Assembly (NCBI RefSeq): GCF_002878395.1
Contig: NC_061121.1
Coordinates: 137,396,467-137,460,466, forward strand
DNA: 64,000 nt
Source of the DNA: Capsicum annuum
Taxonomy: Eukaryota > Streptophyta > Magnoliopsida > Solanales > Solanaceae
Direction: 5' to 3'
Shown: one piece after another, positions 37,252 through 48,921 of the stretch
Numbering within the stretch: the stretch's first letter is position 1
Layout: each line of letters starts with the position of its first letter
Notes under the pieces: generated by a model
Databases searched by the model: none
What the model was told of the DNA's origin: nothing
The model's input: the letters and a program-made list of their open reading frames with translations, nothing else
Translations under genes and position numbers: made by a program

Positions 37252-37850
37252 TTACCTCCAAAATGAACTTGAGTTGTCATAAGAGATGTACTTTGGTTCT
37301 TCTTTTGACTCTAGTACCATTTCCTTTATTTTGACATCTTTAACACCATTTGATTCGGTTGATTGGTACATCACCGAGGATTCTCCGCTACAAAAATTAT
37401 CATCATAGCTTGGTTTCTCTTCTTGATTATCCTCTTCTTGGGAAATAGGAAAGGTAGTGGTATTTGCAAATTTTTGTTCTTTGCCCATTTCGTCCATCTT
37501 AATGATTTCCCTTCTGAATGCCTCGTTAATTGATGTATTTCTAGCACATTCTCCCCTGTTATAGTTACCCGATCCAAAATAGTTTGTAGCATTGCCTCAA
37601 AACTATTGGATCCGGTATGTTTCTCTTCCTTCTTCTCCTCATAAGACCCATCAAACTCATAAGAAGAACTAGCATCTTCATTAGGATAATAAGGGGAGGG
37701 GGGATTTGGACAATCACACCAATGTACGTCTTGACCACCACATAAAGAACAACCATACTCCCAATAGGATCGAGATGGTGACTTTATCTCTCTCTAAGAC
37801 GCATATTTACAATCTCTGGTGAGGTGGTTCCATCATAATAAGGAAATGGA
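37252..37850 (-). pseudogene. gag: gag relic of TR-GAG-2
   Basis: Minus strand. A Cys/His cluster CSLCGGQDVHWCDCPNPP lies at 37745-37690, followed by an acidic segment (YYPNEDASSSYEFDGSYEEK), a likely helical stretch (MLQTILDRVTITGENVLEIH from 37592) and, after a frameshift near 37500, an acidic tail (MDEMGKEQKFANTTTF, ends at 37252). A Cys-rich knuckle followed by a helical 'LQ.I...' segment is the layout of Gag C-termini in Athila/Tat-like plant elements, as I recall it. The capsid N-terminus is not recognisable upstream, so this is a truncated Gag. Confidence 0.5.
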
Positions 37851-38031
37851 ACGTCAAGTTAGGACTTTCAACAACCAAAATCATATTTGTTAGAAAATGC
37901 AATAGAGAAAAGTAAAGCAAAAATAAAAATCTACCTAACACAAAAAATAAAAGAAAACCACGAGAAAATATTTACATGTTTGAATTCTAGCAAGTAAGCT
38001 AGAATACCAAACTAACTTAATACACCAAATT

Positions 38032-38051
38032 GTTCCCTGGCAATGGTGCCA
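38032..38051 (-). other. Primer binding site, tRNA-Asp type
   Basis: Minus strand TGGCACCATTGCCAGGGAAC. The 3' end of plant tRNA-Asp predicts TGGCGCCGTTGCCGGGGA; the three mismatches inside it are all G to A. This site is usual in Athila-like elements and differs from the Met-tRNA sites of all other elements in the window. Confidence 0.75.
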
Positions 38052-38055
38052 TTTT

Positions 38056-39563
38056 TTATAACGCTCAACTTACACTTCAATTTAAGTACAAGGCGGTCAT
38101 CATTAATATATTTACCCAACTTTAGAGTCTTGGTCGAATCCGCGAGGAATAATATGAGTGGCAACTAAATTAGTTTGAAACAATAGATACTAGATAAATT
38201 TCAAACCAATAGTACAAAAGGATAAAAATGGGGGGTTTGAAAGGTATCACACTTTATATTTCTTTTTGGAATTTTTTAGTATTAATTTGGGATACGAATA
38301 ATTATAGTTAAGGCAATTAGTAACGGATCTTAGGATTATGTTTTACTAGGGGTGACATATGCATGAGTATGTGATAACTTGACGCGAATTCTAACTGTTG
38401 GTGATGTGGTAGGCTAGGTTTGAAATTCAGGAGGCTAGTTTGTCAACAAAACCGTAAGGGTGTTACTCATTGACCCTTTTGAGTACCTAATGAGTTTTTC
38501 AATCAAAATACCCTAATGCCATATTGAGACACCCCTATTTATACGATGGTGTCCTAAGTATAGTCAACTTCACAATCACCCTTATGTTTAAGATAGTGAA
38601 AATTAGTCAACCATGCTCATAAATTGTCTATTATTGCCTTGGTTCCCATATCTCTCTTTCAAGGATGATGTGGATTCCTAAAGTTCATCCAAACCCCTCT
38701 TTCAATGATGGTTTGAGTTTTTAAAAGCTTAGGATTTTAATCCATCAAACCCATTTGGGTATTTGGGTTTTTCACCCATAAATCCTAACCAATTTACTCA
38801 AGCAATAGTAGAATCCAACATCACAAACTAGTAAATGCACAAAAAAATTACATCCCACACGTATTTACACCCTATTCTAGCTTAATCCAAAGAGGAAAAA
38901 CTAGCTACTCATAAGATAAACAAGTAAAGATTATACCCAAAATCTCTATTGATTTGATTTGAGAAAATCTAAGTTAATGTTACTTCAAACTATGAGATCA
39001 AACAAATCTTCAATGGGAGTTCACTAATTATTCACTTGGAAGTGACTAAAAAATATTTTTCACTCAAAATTTAAACAATATTTTCTTCTCTAAGAATAGA
39101 GGCTACAACCCTAGAATAATGTCTAAAATTTGAGAATGATGGAATATATAAAAGATTAGGGTTTTAGTCTTTCTTTTGACAAATTTTGGATCAGCCATGT
39201 GCATTTATATTTTTGCCCTAGGGCTACATTTTTCTGCAAGATCGCGATCGCATAGGCTTGGCTGTGAGCATGATTAGCTCATGCAACAGTGGTAGGTTGA
39301 TCCTATTGACTGATCGTGATAGAGGTCCTCAAACCTCGACCGCGGTAACTGAAGCCATGTCTTCTCTAGGTCTTCCGTTGCACTTTCTTGTTTCCTTTTG
39401 ATACTTTTAGCTCAAATCCACATCTTTCAATCTCAACAACAATGTTCCTTCAAAATGTGGATATTGGTGCATTCAATCCCAATTATGTCTCATTAATTCT
39501 TTCAAAACATGGTAATATGCATGAATGTTGACTGGAAATGAGTGGTAAAATCACCACTCATCA
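38056..39563 (-). repeat. 5' LTR of TR-GAG-2
   Basis: About 1,508 bp; starts TGATGAGTGG on the minus strand, ends near GCGTTATAA a few bases before the primer site. Aligns along its length with the other two LTRs of the family. A gatcgcgatcgc word at 39240-39251 opens a CpG-containing cluster that runs to about 39350. Confidence 0.85.
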
Positions 39564-39568
39564 ATGAA
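39564..39568. other. Target-site duplication of TR-GAG-2, right
   Basis: ATGAA beside the 5' LTR start; partner at 31571-31575. Confidence 0.65.
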
Positions 39569-39837
39569 GCACCCTTTTGGAGACTTCCTAAGTAGATCAA
39601 AGAATAACCTAAGTCGTGTTCGCATGATCCACCATACTCTGAAATGAAGCCCCTAACACTACCATCTTGGTAGTATCCAATTCAAAAGTTGTATCCAATG
39701 CCTTCACAAACTTCTGAATATCTTGAGACTCGATGGTAATACGGGCAATAGAATAGTAGGACAAGGCATAGAAATGTGCCTCATACTTGGAAACAATCAT
39801 AGAGCCCTAATCCAGGTCAATAAACTCATCTCACATC
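39569..39837 (-). pseudogene. gag: gag of A', second piece
   Basis: Minus strand from the B1 duplication at 39838-39842 to TR-GAG-2. Reads DQM, stop, DEFIDLD, stop, GSMIVSKYEAHFYALSYYSI, then KFVKALDTTFELDTTKM and SMVDHANTT. It matches A1 8250-8520 (LRDQMQDELY, GSMTVAKYEA) and continues the first piece, which ends with the same LRD at 48922. Two stops are present. Confidence 0.8.
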
Positions 39838-39842
39838 TGATC
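39838..39842. other. Target-site duplication of B1, left
   Basis: TGATC, identical to 48917-48921. Confidence 0.85.
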
Positions 39843-41908
39843 TGTCACGACCCAAATCAGGGCCTAGCTGTGATGGGTGTCTCAAGTCCATCGAGGACTG
39901 TAGACCACCCCCTTTACCTAGCAAACCAGAACACAATACAACTAGCAGCGGAAGAATTCCAAACATATAACAAGATAGAATAATTTCCGAACATATAAAA
40001 AAATAGGCAACTCAACTGACTCAGACAGGAATTGAAGAATTTCAACTACCATCCCAATCCACAGTATCCATAAAAGCCTCTAAACAAAACCAGCATCAAT
40101 CTAAGTAGGAACATGCCCCCAATGATAGAAAAAATAAAACATGATAAATAGTCTTAGACACAAAATAACCAAAGAAGTACCACCATTCTAGGAGAAGGAG
40201 GATCAACACTTCAAGCTGACACATAAATAAACTAAGATCACCTATCACTATATAGGAAAAGAAGAAGTGTCTCCGGTTTGGGCATCGCATTGTGATACAA
40301 CATTCGGAGACGGTTAGAGTACTGAGTACTAGGATGTAACTCTGGGAAGGGGTAAAATAATGCCAAGTCAAAACTGCAATAAAATCCACATGCACATAGT
40401 GTACAAACATATATATATATATATATATTATATAGCATCCTTGATAGGAACAAGTCTTAGCCTAATGGTAAATCATTATACTGGACTCTATTGCATAATC
40501 TCCATAAAAATACCAACAGGCTATAGGGGTCAAGCCCCTCTTTTTGGATAGGCCCCAGTGTGTGTTAGTAGCATGAACCAGAGATATCATAGAGGACGAG
40601 GAATCCATGACCTTTTGCCATCCATAATACAATTATATATATAGTATGACATAAGCACACGGTCATCAAGACCAACCCTCACATCAATAAATGTGAGTTT
40701 CTAGTATCGATCTTTTAGGATCTCTACCTTCACAGATGGCTACGCAACCCCCTTTAAGCTCAATTAAAACATTTACACATTCCCATAAAGTGAACCACCA
40801 TTATCTATAAAGGCATACACTATTGGTATCATCATACCAATTACACTTGCAAACTATTATCATCAAGTCATTTCAATTATCATAGCTAGAGGGAATCCAT
40901 AACCCCACAAGCACCAATCATTCATCCACATAAAGGAATCCACGACCCTCTAGGTTCAATTATTCATTAGCATAGAGGAATCCATGACCCCAAAAGTTCA
41001 ATTCAAAAGCATTATATTTCAATAGCCTCCTTATATCATGCAATGGTTCCAAAGGTAGTTCCATATACATGCCTTCATATTCAAAACAAGTTTCACAAAA
41101 TTGGGTTGAGGTTATACCTATTTACAATATCAAGACCATCAAAGAGGTGGAAATCCATGACCTCCCATTCCAATTAACCACACCCATGCACCCCAAATAG
41201 TTCAAAACAATAAATTCAAACCATGAATTATTCATAAAATCTATGAAAACAAATTGTTCATTTATTAGGGCTCAAAACTCTTAACCCACATTCATAAATC
41301 AAAATTTAATCACATGAATAATAATTATAAATATATACTTTTAGCAAAGTAAACTTTGGGGAAGAGTAATATGCCTTAGATATCAAGAATTGTGGAGAGA
41401 AATCAACCCTTAGAAGCTCTAATTTCCAATTCCTTTGAAACCCTAGTGCTCTTAACTTAGGGATTTAAGAGAGAAGAGAGTGTGTTTTGATTTGTTAAAA
41501 GATGGAAATAACTCCTTTTTATTATTTTACAAACGTGGGATCTAAGTGGGGGAAAGAGGAAAATGTCCAAAGTGCCATTATGTAAAAGCAATAAAATTGT
41601 CGTCAGTGAGGACAGATCAGCCTATAACTCATGAGGATACCTTATGACTCATTTCCATGAGCACACGTTATGACATGTTGTCTTAAATATAGTATAAGCC
41701 ACCAAAACTGGTCTGATAATTAGTCATACCATACGACTAATGCTAACACCTTAGGACTAGTAAGGATCAATCATAGGAACCTCACAAACAAGGAACAATT
41801 ACACTATTTTAGCTACGGAAGGGACCCTATGACTCAAAAAGAGTCCATATGACTTGTTACATCCTAGTGATACTCAGGTCAGAGACTTTGGGTAACACAC
41901 TAGTCACC
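39843..41908 (-). repeat. 3' LTR of B1, first about 120 bp deleted
   Basis: Ends GGGTCGTGACA at 39843. Colinear with the 5' LTR except that the stretch equivalent to 48797-48916 is missing: after the gtcacccc at 41901-41908 comes post-pol internal sequence. The polypurine tract is therefore also gone. A (TA)n run of about 26 bp lies at 40408-40433. Confidence 0.8.
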
Positions 41909-41989
41909 CCATTCATTAGCATGATTAAACACTGAAACACAACCACAATTTCCTTTAACAAAGTAAAAAAAAATATTAAGGAATACATA

Positions 41990-44900
41990 TACCTTAAGCA
42001 CGATTGTCCAAAGTTGGAAAATAGGAATAGATATTTGGACTTCATGTCCTCTTCATCTTCCCAAGAAGCCTCTTCAACCTTATGATTTCTCTATAGAACC
42101 TATAGCAAAGACACATCCTTAGTCCTCAAATGATAGACTTGCCTATCCAAAATCTCTATATGGACTCACTCATAAGATATGGAATTTGAAATACCCAGCT
42201 CTTCAAAGAAACAACCAAGGAAGGATCACCTACACACTTCTCAATCATCGAGACATGAAAGACCGGGTGAATAGAACCCAAACTAAACAACAAATCCAAC
42301 TAATAAGCAACATTACACACTCTCCTCAAAATCAAATATGGACCCATATATTGGGGACTGAGATTCATTATATTTACAAACCACATTATTCCCCTCATAG
42401 AAGACACATTCAAGAGCATCTAATCACCAAAATCAAACTCTAACCCCTTTGCCTCATATCTGTATAGGACTTTTGGGGACTTTGGGTCGTCTTACGCTAT
42501 CCCTAATCACCTTCACCTTCTCCATGGCCTGATGAACTAATTTAGGAGCAAATAATATAGCCTTGCTAACTTTAAACCACCTAATAGGAGAACGACATCT
42601 CCTACCATACAAAGTTGAGTCATCCCAATACTCGAGTGATAACTATTGTTATAAGAGAACTCGATGAGAGGAAAATAATCAACCCAACCACTACTAAAGT
42701 CAATCACACAAGCCATTAGCATATCCTTCAAAGTCTGAATTATTTTCTCCACTTGTCCATCAGTTTGAGTGCAGAAAATGGTGATAAGGTTTACCTTAGT
42801 TCCTAAACCTCTCTTAAAAAACTACAAAAAATGCGATGAGAACCGCATACTTCGATTAGATATAATAAAAGCAAGTGCACTTGCAACTTGAATAAAATTG
42901 ATTGAGACAGCGGAAGACTACTAATAAAGTCCATGTGATCACCTCTCACTTTTACACAAGCAACTCAATCTTTTGAGACATGCCACCATGCCTCAAGTTC
43001 TCAACCTTTACTTACTAAAAACCATGAACTTAGCCACATCTCTCTTTATATTATTCCACCAATAAATCTACTTTAAGTCATGATAGATCTTCATCGAGCT
43101 CAATTAAACTATATACTGTGACTCATAAGCCTTAGCCAAAACTCTTTCCCGCAGCCTATCAATATCAAGAACACATAATCTACCTTGGTACCTAAAGATA
43201 CCATCTCCACGAATCTCAAAGGCCATAACCTTTTGCTAGCCCATATCATCCTTATTTCACATCAATATATAGTCCAAAACTTGTTTGTCCTTCACCTCAG
43301 CACTAAGAGATGACTTTTATACCTCTTGCACATTCACATCTCCATCCTAAGAATCCAAGACAACGACTCTAAGATTGGGCAATAAGTTAATATACTACAC
43401 CAATCCCCTCTTTTTCTCATCCACACAAGATAGCTTCCCATGGATAACCTGCTAAGAGCAACTCAAGCTATCTCCTTTTCCTGAGATACAAATCCTTCTA
43501 GGTGAAAACGTATTGCAAGCTTTTATAATCTGGAAAGAAATCAACATGAACCCCATACAAATAATAATGCAAAATCTTTAAGGAAAAAACCACACCTAAT
43601 AATTCCAAATCATGAGTCAGATATTTTTTTGCATGAACTTTCAGGTGCCTAGAAGCATAGGCCATACCTTACTATGCTGCTTCAACACACAATCTAGTCC
43701 AACACGGGATGTATCACAGTACATGACAAAATCATTAGCAACCTTGGGCAAGGTCAAAACAGGAACAAAAGTCCACTTATTCTTTACCCTCTTAAAACTA
43801 TCATCACAAGTATCAGACCACCAAAACTTTACCTTCTTCAGAGTCAACTTAGTCAAAGGGGCAGCGATAGATAAAAATACTTTCTGCAAACGTTTTATAA
43901 TACCCAGCCAAGCCTAAGAAGCTCTGAAAGTCAGTTAGAGTCATAGGTCTAGGCTATTTCTTAACCGCCTCAACTTTCTATAGATCCACTATAATCCCCT
44001 CACAAGACACAACATGACCCAGAAAGGTCACAATATTCAACAAAAACTCACACTTCAAAAATTTATCATACAATCACTGATCTATACTAGTTTCTAACAC
44101 TATACATTGGTGATATGCATGGTCCTCCTCAGTCTTCGTTTGTAACACAATACGTTGGTGATATGCATGGTCCTCGTCAGTCTTCGAATATACCAAGATG
44201 TCATTAATAAACACCATAATGAACACATCCCGAAACTTATAGATTACTTAGTTCATAAGATCTATTAATGTCTTCGGGGCATTACTCAAACCGAATGACA
44301 TGACCAAAAAATCATAATGACCATATTATGTATGAAACATACTCTTAGGGATATACACCTCCCTGATCTTCAACTAATGATAACCCGACCAAAGATCAAT
44401 CTTAGAAAAACATCTAGCACCCTAAACAGGTCAAGTGGGTCATCAATCATAGGAGGAGGATACTTATTCTTCACATTCACCTTATACAATTATCTATAGT
44501 CTATACACATTCAAAGGGACCCATCCATCTTATGCACGAAAAGTAAAGTAGCACCCCTCGGAGAAACACTAGGGCAAATAATACCTTTATTAGGAAGATC
44601 TTTCAATTGCTATTTAAGCTCTTTTAACTTTGTCAAAGTCATTCTATAAGGAGCAATAGAGATAGGACGGGTATCTAAAAGAAGATCAATCCCAAAGTTT
44701 ACTTCCTATCGAGGGAAATACTAGAAATATCATCAGGAAATACTTTGAGAAACTTATTGACTATAGGGATAAATTTCAATGAAGGAATTTCAGAATCAGA
44801 ATCCATAACTTAAACTAAATGATATAAATACACCTTTGAAATCAACTTTTGGGATCTAAGATAAGAAATAAACCTTCCCTTAGGCACTAGAGAACTATAT

Positions 44901-45330
44901 TTCCATCAATCATCAATTCATTTGGGAATTGGAAACTGACCTTTTGGGTTCGACAATCTAAAGAGGCATAGCACAAGTGAAGCCAATCCATCCCTAAGAT
45001 CACATAAGTTTACCATATCCAACATTATCAGGTCTACTAAAGTCTTCCTACCATAGAAAGAGACCATACAACCCCTATCAACCCCTCTAGCCACAAAAAA
45101 ATCAACCACTGGGGAAGATACAAATAAGGGATCAAAAATACTCTGAGAACCAAAAAAAATGAATAGCCACATATAGGGTAACATAAGAAAGGGTAAACCC
45201 CAGATCAAGTAAATAATACATATTACGAGAGAAAAGTTGTAATGTACCAGTGACAACATCAGGAGATACCTTAGATTCCTGAAGGGTGGAAAAAATATAC
45301 AAATAATTCCGACCAGTTTTGGTACCACCA
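41990..45330 (-). pseudogene. pol: pol of B1
   Basis: Minus strand. Protease 45240-44918 (LLDLGFTLSYVTLYVA where DPGST is expected; later DFFVARGVDRGCMVSFYGRK and LIMLDMVN). Reverse transcriptase 44760-43930: MCIDYR, MSFGLSNAPKT, FIND at 44211-44200 instead of FIDD, followed by a 48-bp in-frame tandem duplication, then SFLGLAGYYKTF. RNase H 43860-43400 (FVMYCDTSRVGLDCVLKQHS, Asp kept; ALSRLSMGS). Integrase 43180-42250: YHDLK-IYWW, MDFISSLPLS, a damaged middle, TDGQVEKIIQTLKDMLMACV (Glu kept), MGPYLILRRV. Chromodomain tail 42090-42000 (KVEEASWEDEEDMKSKYLFL). Stops and frameshifts throughout. Confidence 0.8.
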
Positions 45331-46760
45331 TTGGTGCTGAATCTGATAAAATAGTAACAAGGACCTTGTTAGCTCTAGAAGCAACATTAGTTGGACAATG
45401 TCATTGAAAATATCTCGGTTGACCATAATTAAAGCATATATTCCTCCCCTCATCACGCACTCCATGATACATTTTCCTAGAGATATGATAAGGGGGATAA
45501 GATGGGGCTGACTGAGCTATACCTACCTGGCACTAGGCACCTTGTCCCATAAACCCACTATCAGTCCGGAAGTGATGATCATGTGATGACTTAGGATAAG
45601 GGGCACTAGACGTAAAATAAGAACCAAAATTTTCGCAACACTTCTTCGACCATTGTCAACCATTTCTACCACTATTCTGGTAACCTCCACCCTACGGTAA
45701 CCTCCACCCTACTTAAAATACCTAAATTTCTTACTTTGCCTTTCTGCTACTTTGACTTATTTCTTCTTTTCCTCCTCAACTTTCTGCATGTACACTACAA
45801 GACTAGTGATATCCATGTCATTATTTAGAAAAACAACCATGCACTCCAACACCAAGTCCTATGACAAAGCTAAAGTAAATTTCCTCATCTTAGCCATTAT
45901 AGAAGACATAAACACCAGAGCATAACAAGACAAATCATGGAATTTCAAAGCATACTCCTTCACATACTACCTTACTTTAATTTCACAAACTCCCCAGCCT
46001 TCGCCTCCCGTAACTCCTGAGAAAAGAATCAATCAAGAAAAGTACCAGAAAACTCATACCATATTGCTATCTCAGCATCATCCCTCTTAACTTCTCCTAC
46101 TACTCGTATCACTGAAATGCCACATCCTTCAGCTGGTATGCAACAAACTCCACACCCTTTGAGTCAAAAGCATCCATTACTCAGAAGAACTTTTCTATCT
46201 CATCGATGAACCCTTGGGGATCCTCCTTAATCTTAGAACTAAAGATAGTCAAAATACTCAACCTCATAAACTGGCCAACCCTTGTAGCCTCAAAATAAAG
46301 AGTGACAGAAGCAACATGCTAAGACTGGAATGACTGAGAAGCCACTAATTGAGTCAACAAATGAATAAATTGATGGAATTTGGCATTACAAAATCTCCTT
46401 GGGGCGGTGCGGCATGATCATCATCCCGAGAAGCCCAGGGAGGACTAGTAAGGACTGTGGAACACCATATAGGCAATAGGAGAAGGAATATTAGACCAAG
46501 TTTGTACTCTATAAGTATGACTAGTTTCATCCATATTGTCCTCATACAAAACAAAGAAGTTTTTACCATAATCAAAACATCTGAGTGGCATGATTTGAAA
46601 TACGAATAAATAGAATTAGAGGAGATTTCAAGACCTTAGACTCCATAGCTTAAAAATAGAACTCAATAAAAGGAAACATTCCTAAATGCCTTGTAGCCTC
46701 TCTCTTATTAGGATGGTGCGCTACATACCCATAAAAGAGAATCTACTAGACATGGCTTTA
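45331..46760 (-). pseudogene. gag: gag of B1
   Basis: Minus strand. Readable: IFSSKIKEDPQGFIDEIEKF (about 46240), VEFVAYQLKDVAFQ (46160), capsid continuation around 46050-45900, and a knuckle near 45440-45400, NICFNYGQPRYFQ, stop, HCPT. In the family the knuckle is CFNCGQPGHFQRDC, so Cys and His have both become Tyr and an Arg codon became a stop. This 'EDPQ.FIDE' gag is the type found in element F, not the type found in A1, C or A'. N-terminus starts soon after the primer site; no reliable ATG. Confidence 0.7.
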
Positions 46761-46778
46761 TGGATACCTAAAACTAAG

Positions 46779-46791
46779 CTGTGACACCAAA
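46779..46791 (-). other. Primer binding site of B1
   Basis: Minus strand TTGGTGTCACAGC, a worn version of TTGGTATCAGAGC (initiator-Met tRNA), placed just inside the 5' LTR. Confidence 0.7.
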
Positions 46792-46792
46792 T

Positions 46793-48916
46793 TATCAGGA
46801 CCTAAACCAGGGCCCGGTCATTATGGGTACCTCAATTCTGCCGAGGACCGAAGACCACCCCGTTTGCCTAACCAACTAGAACACAATACAACTAGCAATG
46901 GATGAATTCCAAACATATTAAAACATAGGTCAAGTTTTGAACGTATAAAAGGATAGGAAGCTCAACCAGCTCAGAAAGAAATCATAGAATTTAAACAACC
47001 ATCCTAATCCACTTTATCCACAAAAGCCTCTAAAAAAACAAAGATCAATCTAGGTTGGGACATGCCTCCAATGATAGATAAAAGAAATAATTAGAAATAG
47101 TTTATAACATAAAATAACAAAGAAGTAACAGCCTTTTGGGAGAAGGAGGCTCACAACTTTAAGATGACTCACAAATGAACCAAGATCACCTATCGCTATG
47201 CAAGAAAAGCAGATGTGTCTTATATTCCTACATCACATGGGGATATAATGTCCAAAGATGGTTAGCAGCGCGAGCACTAGCTTGTAACTCACAGAAGGAG
47301 TAAAATAATGCCAAGTCAAAATTATAGTAAAATCCAAATGCACACTGTGTACAAATACATATATATAGATATAACATGCCGGGTTGGAAACAGGCTTAGA
47401 TTTATAGTAAATCATGAGTCTTGACTGTGTAGCTTAACCATCATAAAAAACCGACATGCTATATGGGTCCAGTCCCCCTTGCTCGATAGGGCCCTGTACA
47501 TGTCGGCCATAAGAACTAAAGATATCATGGAGATCGAGGAATCCATAGCCCTTCGTCATCAATGATACAATTATATATGTAGTGTTACACAAGCACACAG
47601 TCATCAAGACCAATCCTTACATCAGCAAATATTAGTTTTCAGTATTGGTCCTTAGGGACCTCCATCTTCACAACCAGCTACACAACCCCCTTTAAGTCCA
47701 TTTAAAATATTTACATATTCCCATAAATTGAACCATCATTATTTATTAGGGCACACACTATTGGTATCATTATCCCAACTACACAGGAAAGCTACTACCA
47801 TCATGTCATTTTAATTATCATATTGAGAGAAAGTCCATGACCCCACAAGCTCCAATCACTCATCCACATAGGGAAATCCATGACCCTCTCCTAAGTTTAA
47901 TTATTCATTAGCTTTGGGGAATTTAAAACGCACAATGTTAAATTCAAAATCATTATGTTTTAATAGCCTTTTTATATCATATAATGGTTCCAAAAGTCAT
48001 TCAATGTGTATACCTTTATGTTCAATACAAGTAGTTAAAAACTCTCAATTTGGGGGAAATCCATGAACTCCATTCTAGTTAACCACAACCATGCACCCCA
48101 AATAGTTCAAAACCATCAATTCAAACCATAAATTATTTATAAATGCCATGAAAAAGACAATTCATTCATTATGGCTCAAAACCCACAACCCACATTTATA
48201 AACCATAATTTAATCACTTGAATAACAATTGTAAATACATGCTTTTAGCAAAGTAAACTTCGGGGAAAAGTGACATGCTAGAGATATCAAGAATTAAGAG
48301 ATAAATAAACCCTTGGAAGCTCTAATTGCCAATTCCATAGAAACCTTAGTTTCATTCAGTTAGGAATTTGAGAGAGAAGTGACTGTATTTGTTAAAAGAT
48401 AGAAATAACCCCTTGTTCTTATTTTACGGATGTGGGGTCTAAGTGGGGGAAAGAGGGAAATGTCCAAAGTCCATTAATTAAATGCTGAAAAATTATTGTC
48501 AGTGAAGACGGGTCACCGTATAACTCGTGTGGACACATTACGACTCATCACCAGTGAAGATAGTCATAATTTGGATAGTCGAATAAGGTACCCACACTAG
48601 TCTGACTACGAGTCTTACCCTACTAATCGTGCTCATACTTTATGACTCATGAGGTTCAGTCGTAGGCACATCAAAAACAAGGAACCATGACACTGGTTTG
48701 GCTACAAAAGGGACCCTATGACTCAGAAAGAGTCCAAAAGACTCATTACATCCTAGTCATACTCAGGTTAGAGACTTTGGGTAACACACTTCTCACCCTA
48801 TAATTTTGGGTCCTATGAACCGTAATGACATCTTACGACTCATAATCTAAGTCATAGGTTGGGTAGTAAGCTCAAAATCATGCAATTTTCCAAGGACCAA
48901 AATCTGGGGTCTTACA
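46793..48916 (-). repeat. 5' LTR of B1
   Basis: About 2,124 bp, TGTAAGACCCCAGATTTTGG to GGTCCTGATA on the minus strand. Complete, and serves as the reference for the B family. It holds a cluster of 'tacgactcat' words (48520-48850). Confidence 0.85.
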
Positions 48917-48921
48917 TGATC
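48917..48921. other. Target-site duplication of B1, right
   Basis: TGATC, identical to 39838-39842. Confidence 0.85.

Larger units (their letters stand above)
31576..39563 (-). mobile_element. Complete non-autonomous LTR retrotransposon TR-GAG-2
   Basis: 7,988 bp on the minus strand: 5' LTR 39563-38056, tRNA-Asp-type primer site 38051-38032, gag relic 37850-37252, spacer, Athila-ORF1-like relic 36060-34720, spacer, polypurine tract 33078-33064, 3' LTR 33063-31576. The internal region is about 5 kb and holds no protease, reverse transcriptase, RNase H or integrase motif in any frame I read. It interrupts the gag of A'; joining the flanks at the duplication gives back a continuous gag. The LTRs differ at roughly one base in seven over the 140 bp I compared (32221-32360 against 38701-38840), so the insertion is old. 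Confidence 0.8.
39843..48916 (-). mobile_element. Ty3/gypsy chromovirus B1, complete insertion
   Basis: 9,074 bp on the minus strand: 5' LTR 48916-46793, primer site 46791-46779, gag 46760-45331, pol 45330-41990 with chromodomain, 3' LTR 41908-39843. Bounded by a perfect 5-bp duplication TGATC and inserted in the gag of A' at the GGATCA that encodes the conserved Leu-Arg-Asp-Gln. Gag type differs from the A family and resembles that of element F. All coding parts are broken. Confidence 0.9.

Noticed and set aside
28439..48916. Reading three B-type LTRs as a tandem array
   Set aside because: The perfect TGATC duplication and the continuous A' gag show that B1 is a separate insertion, and B3 lies in a different gene of A'.
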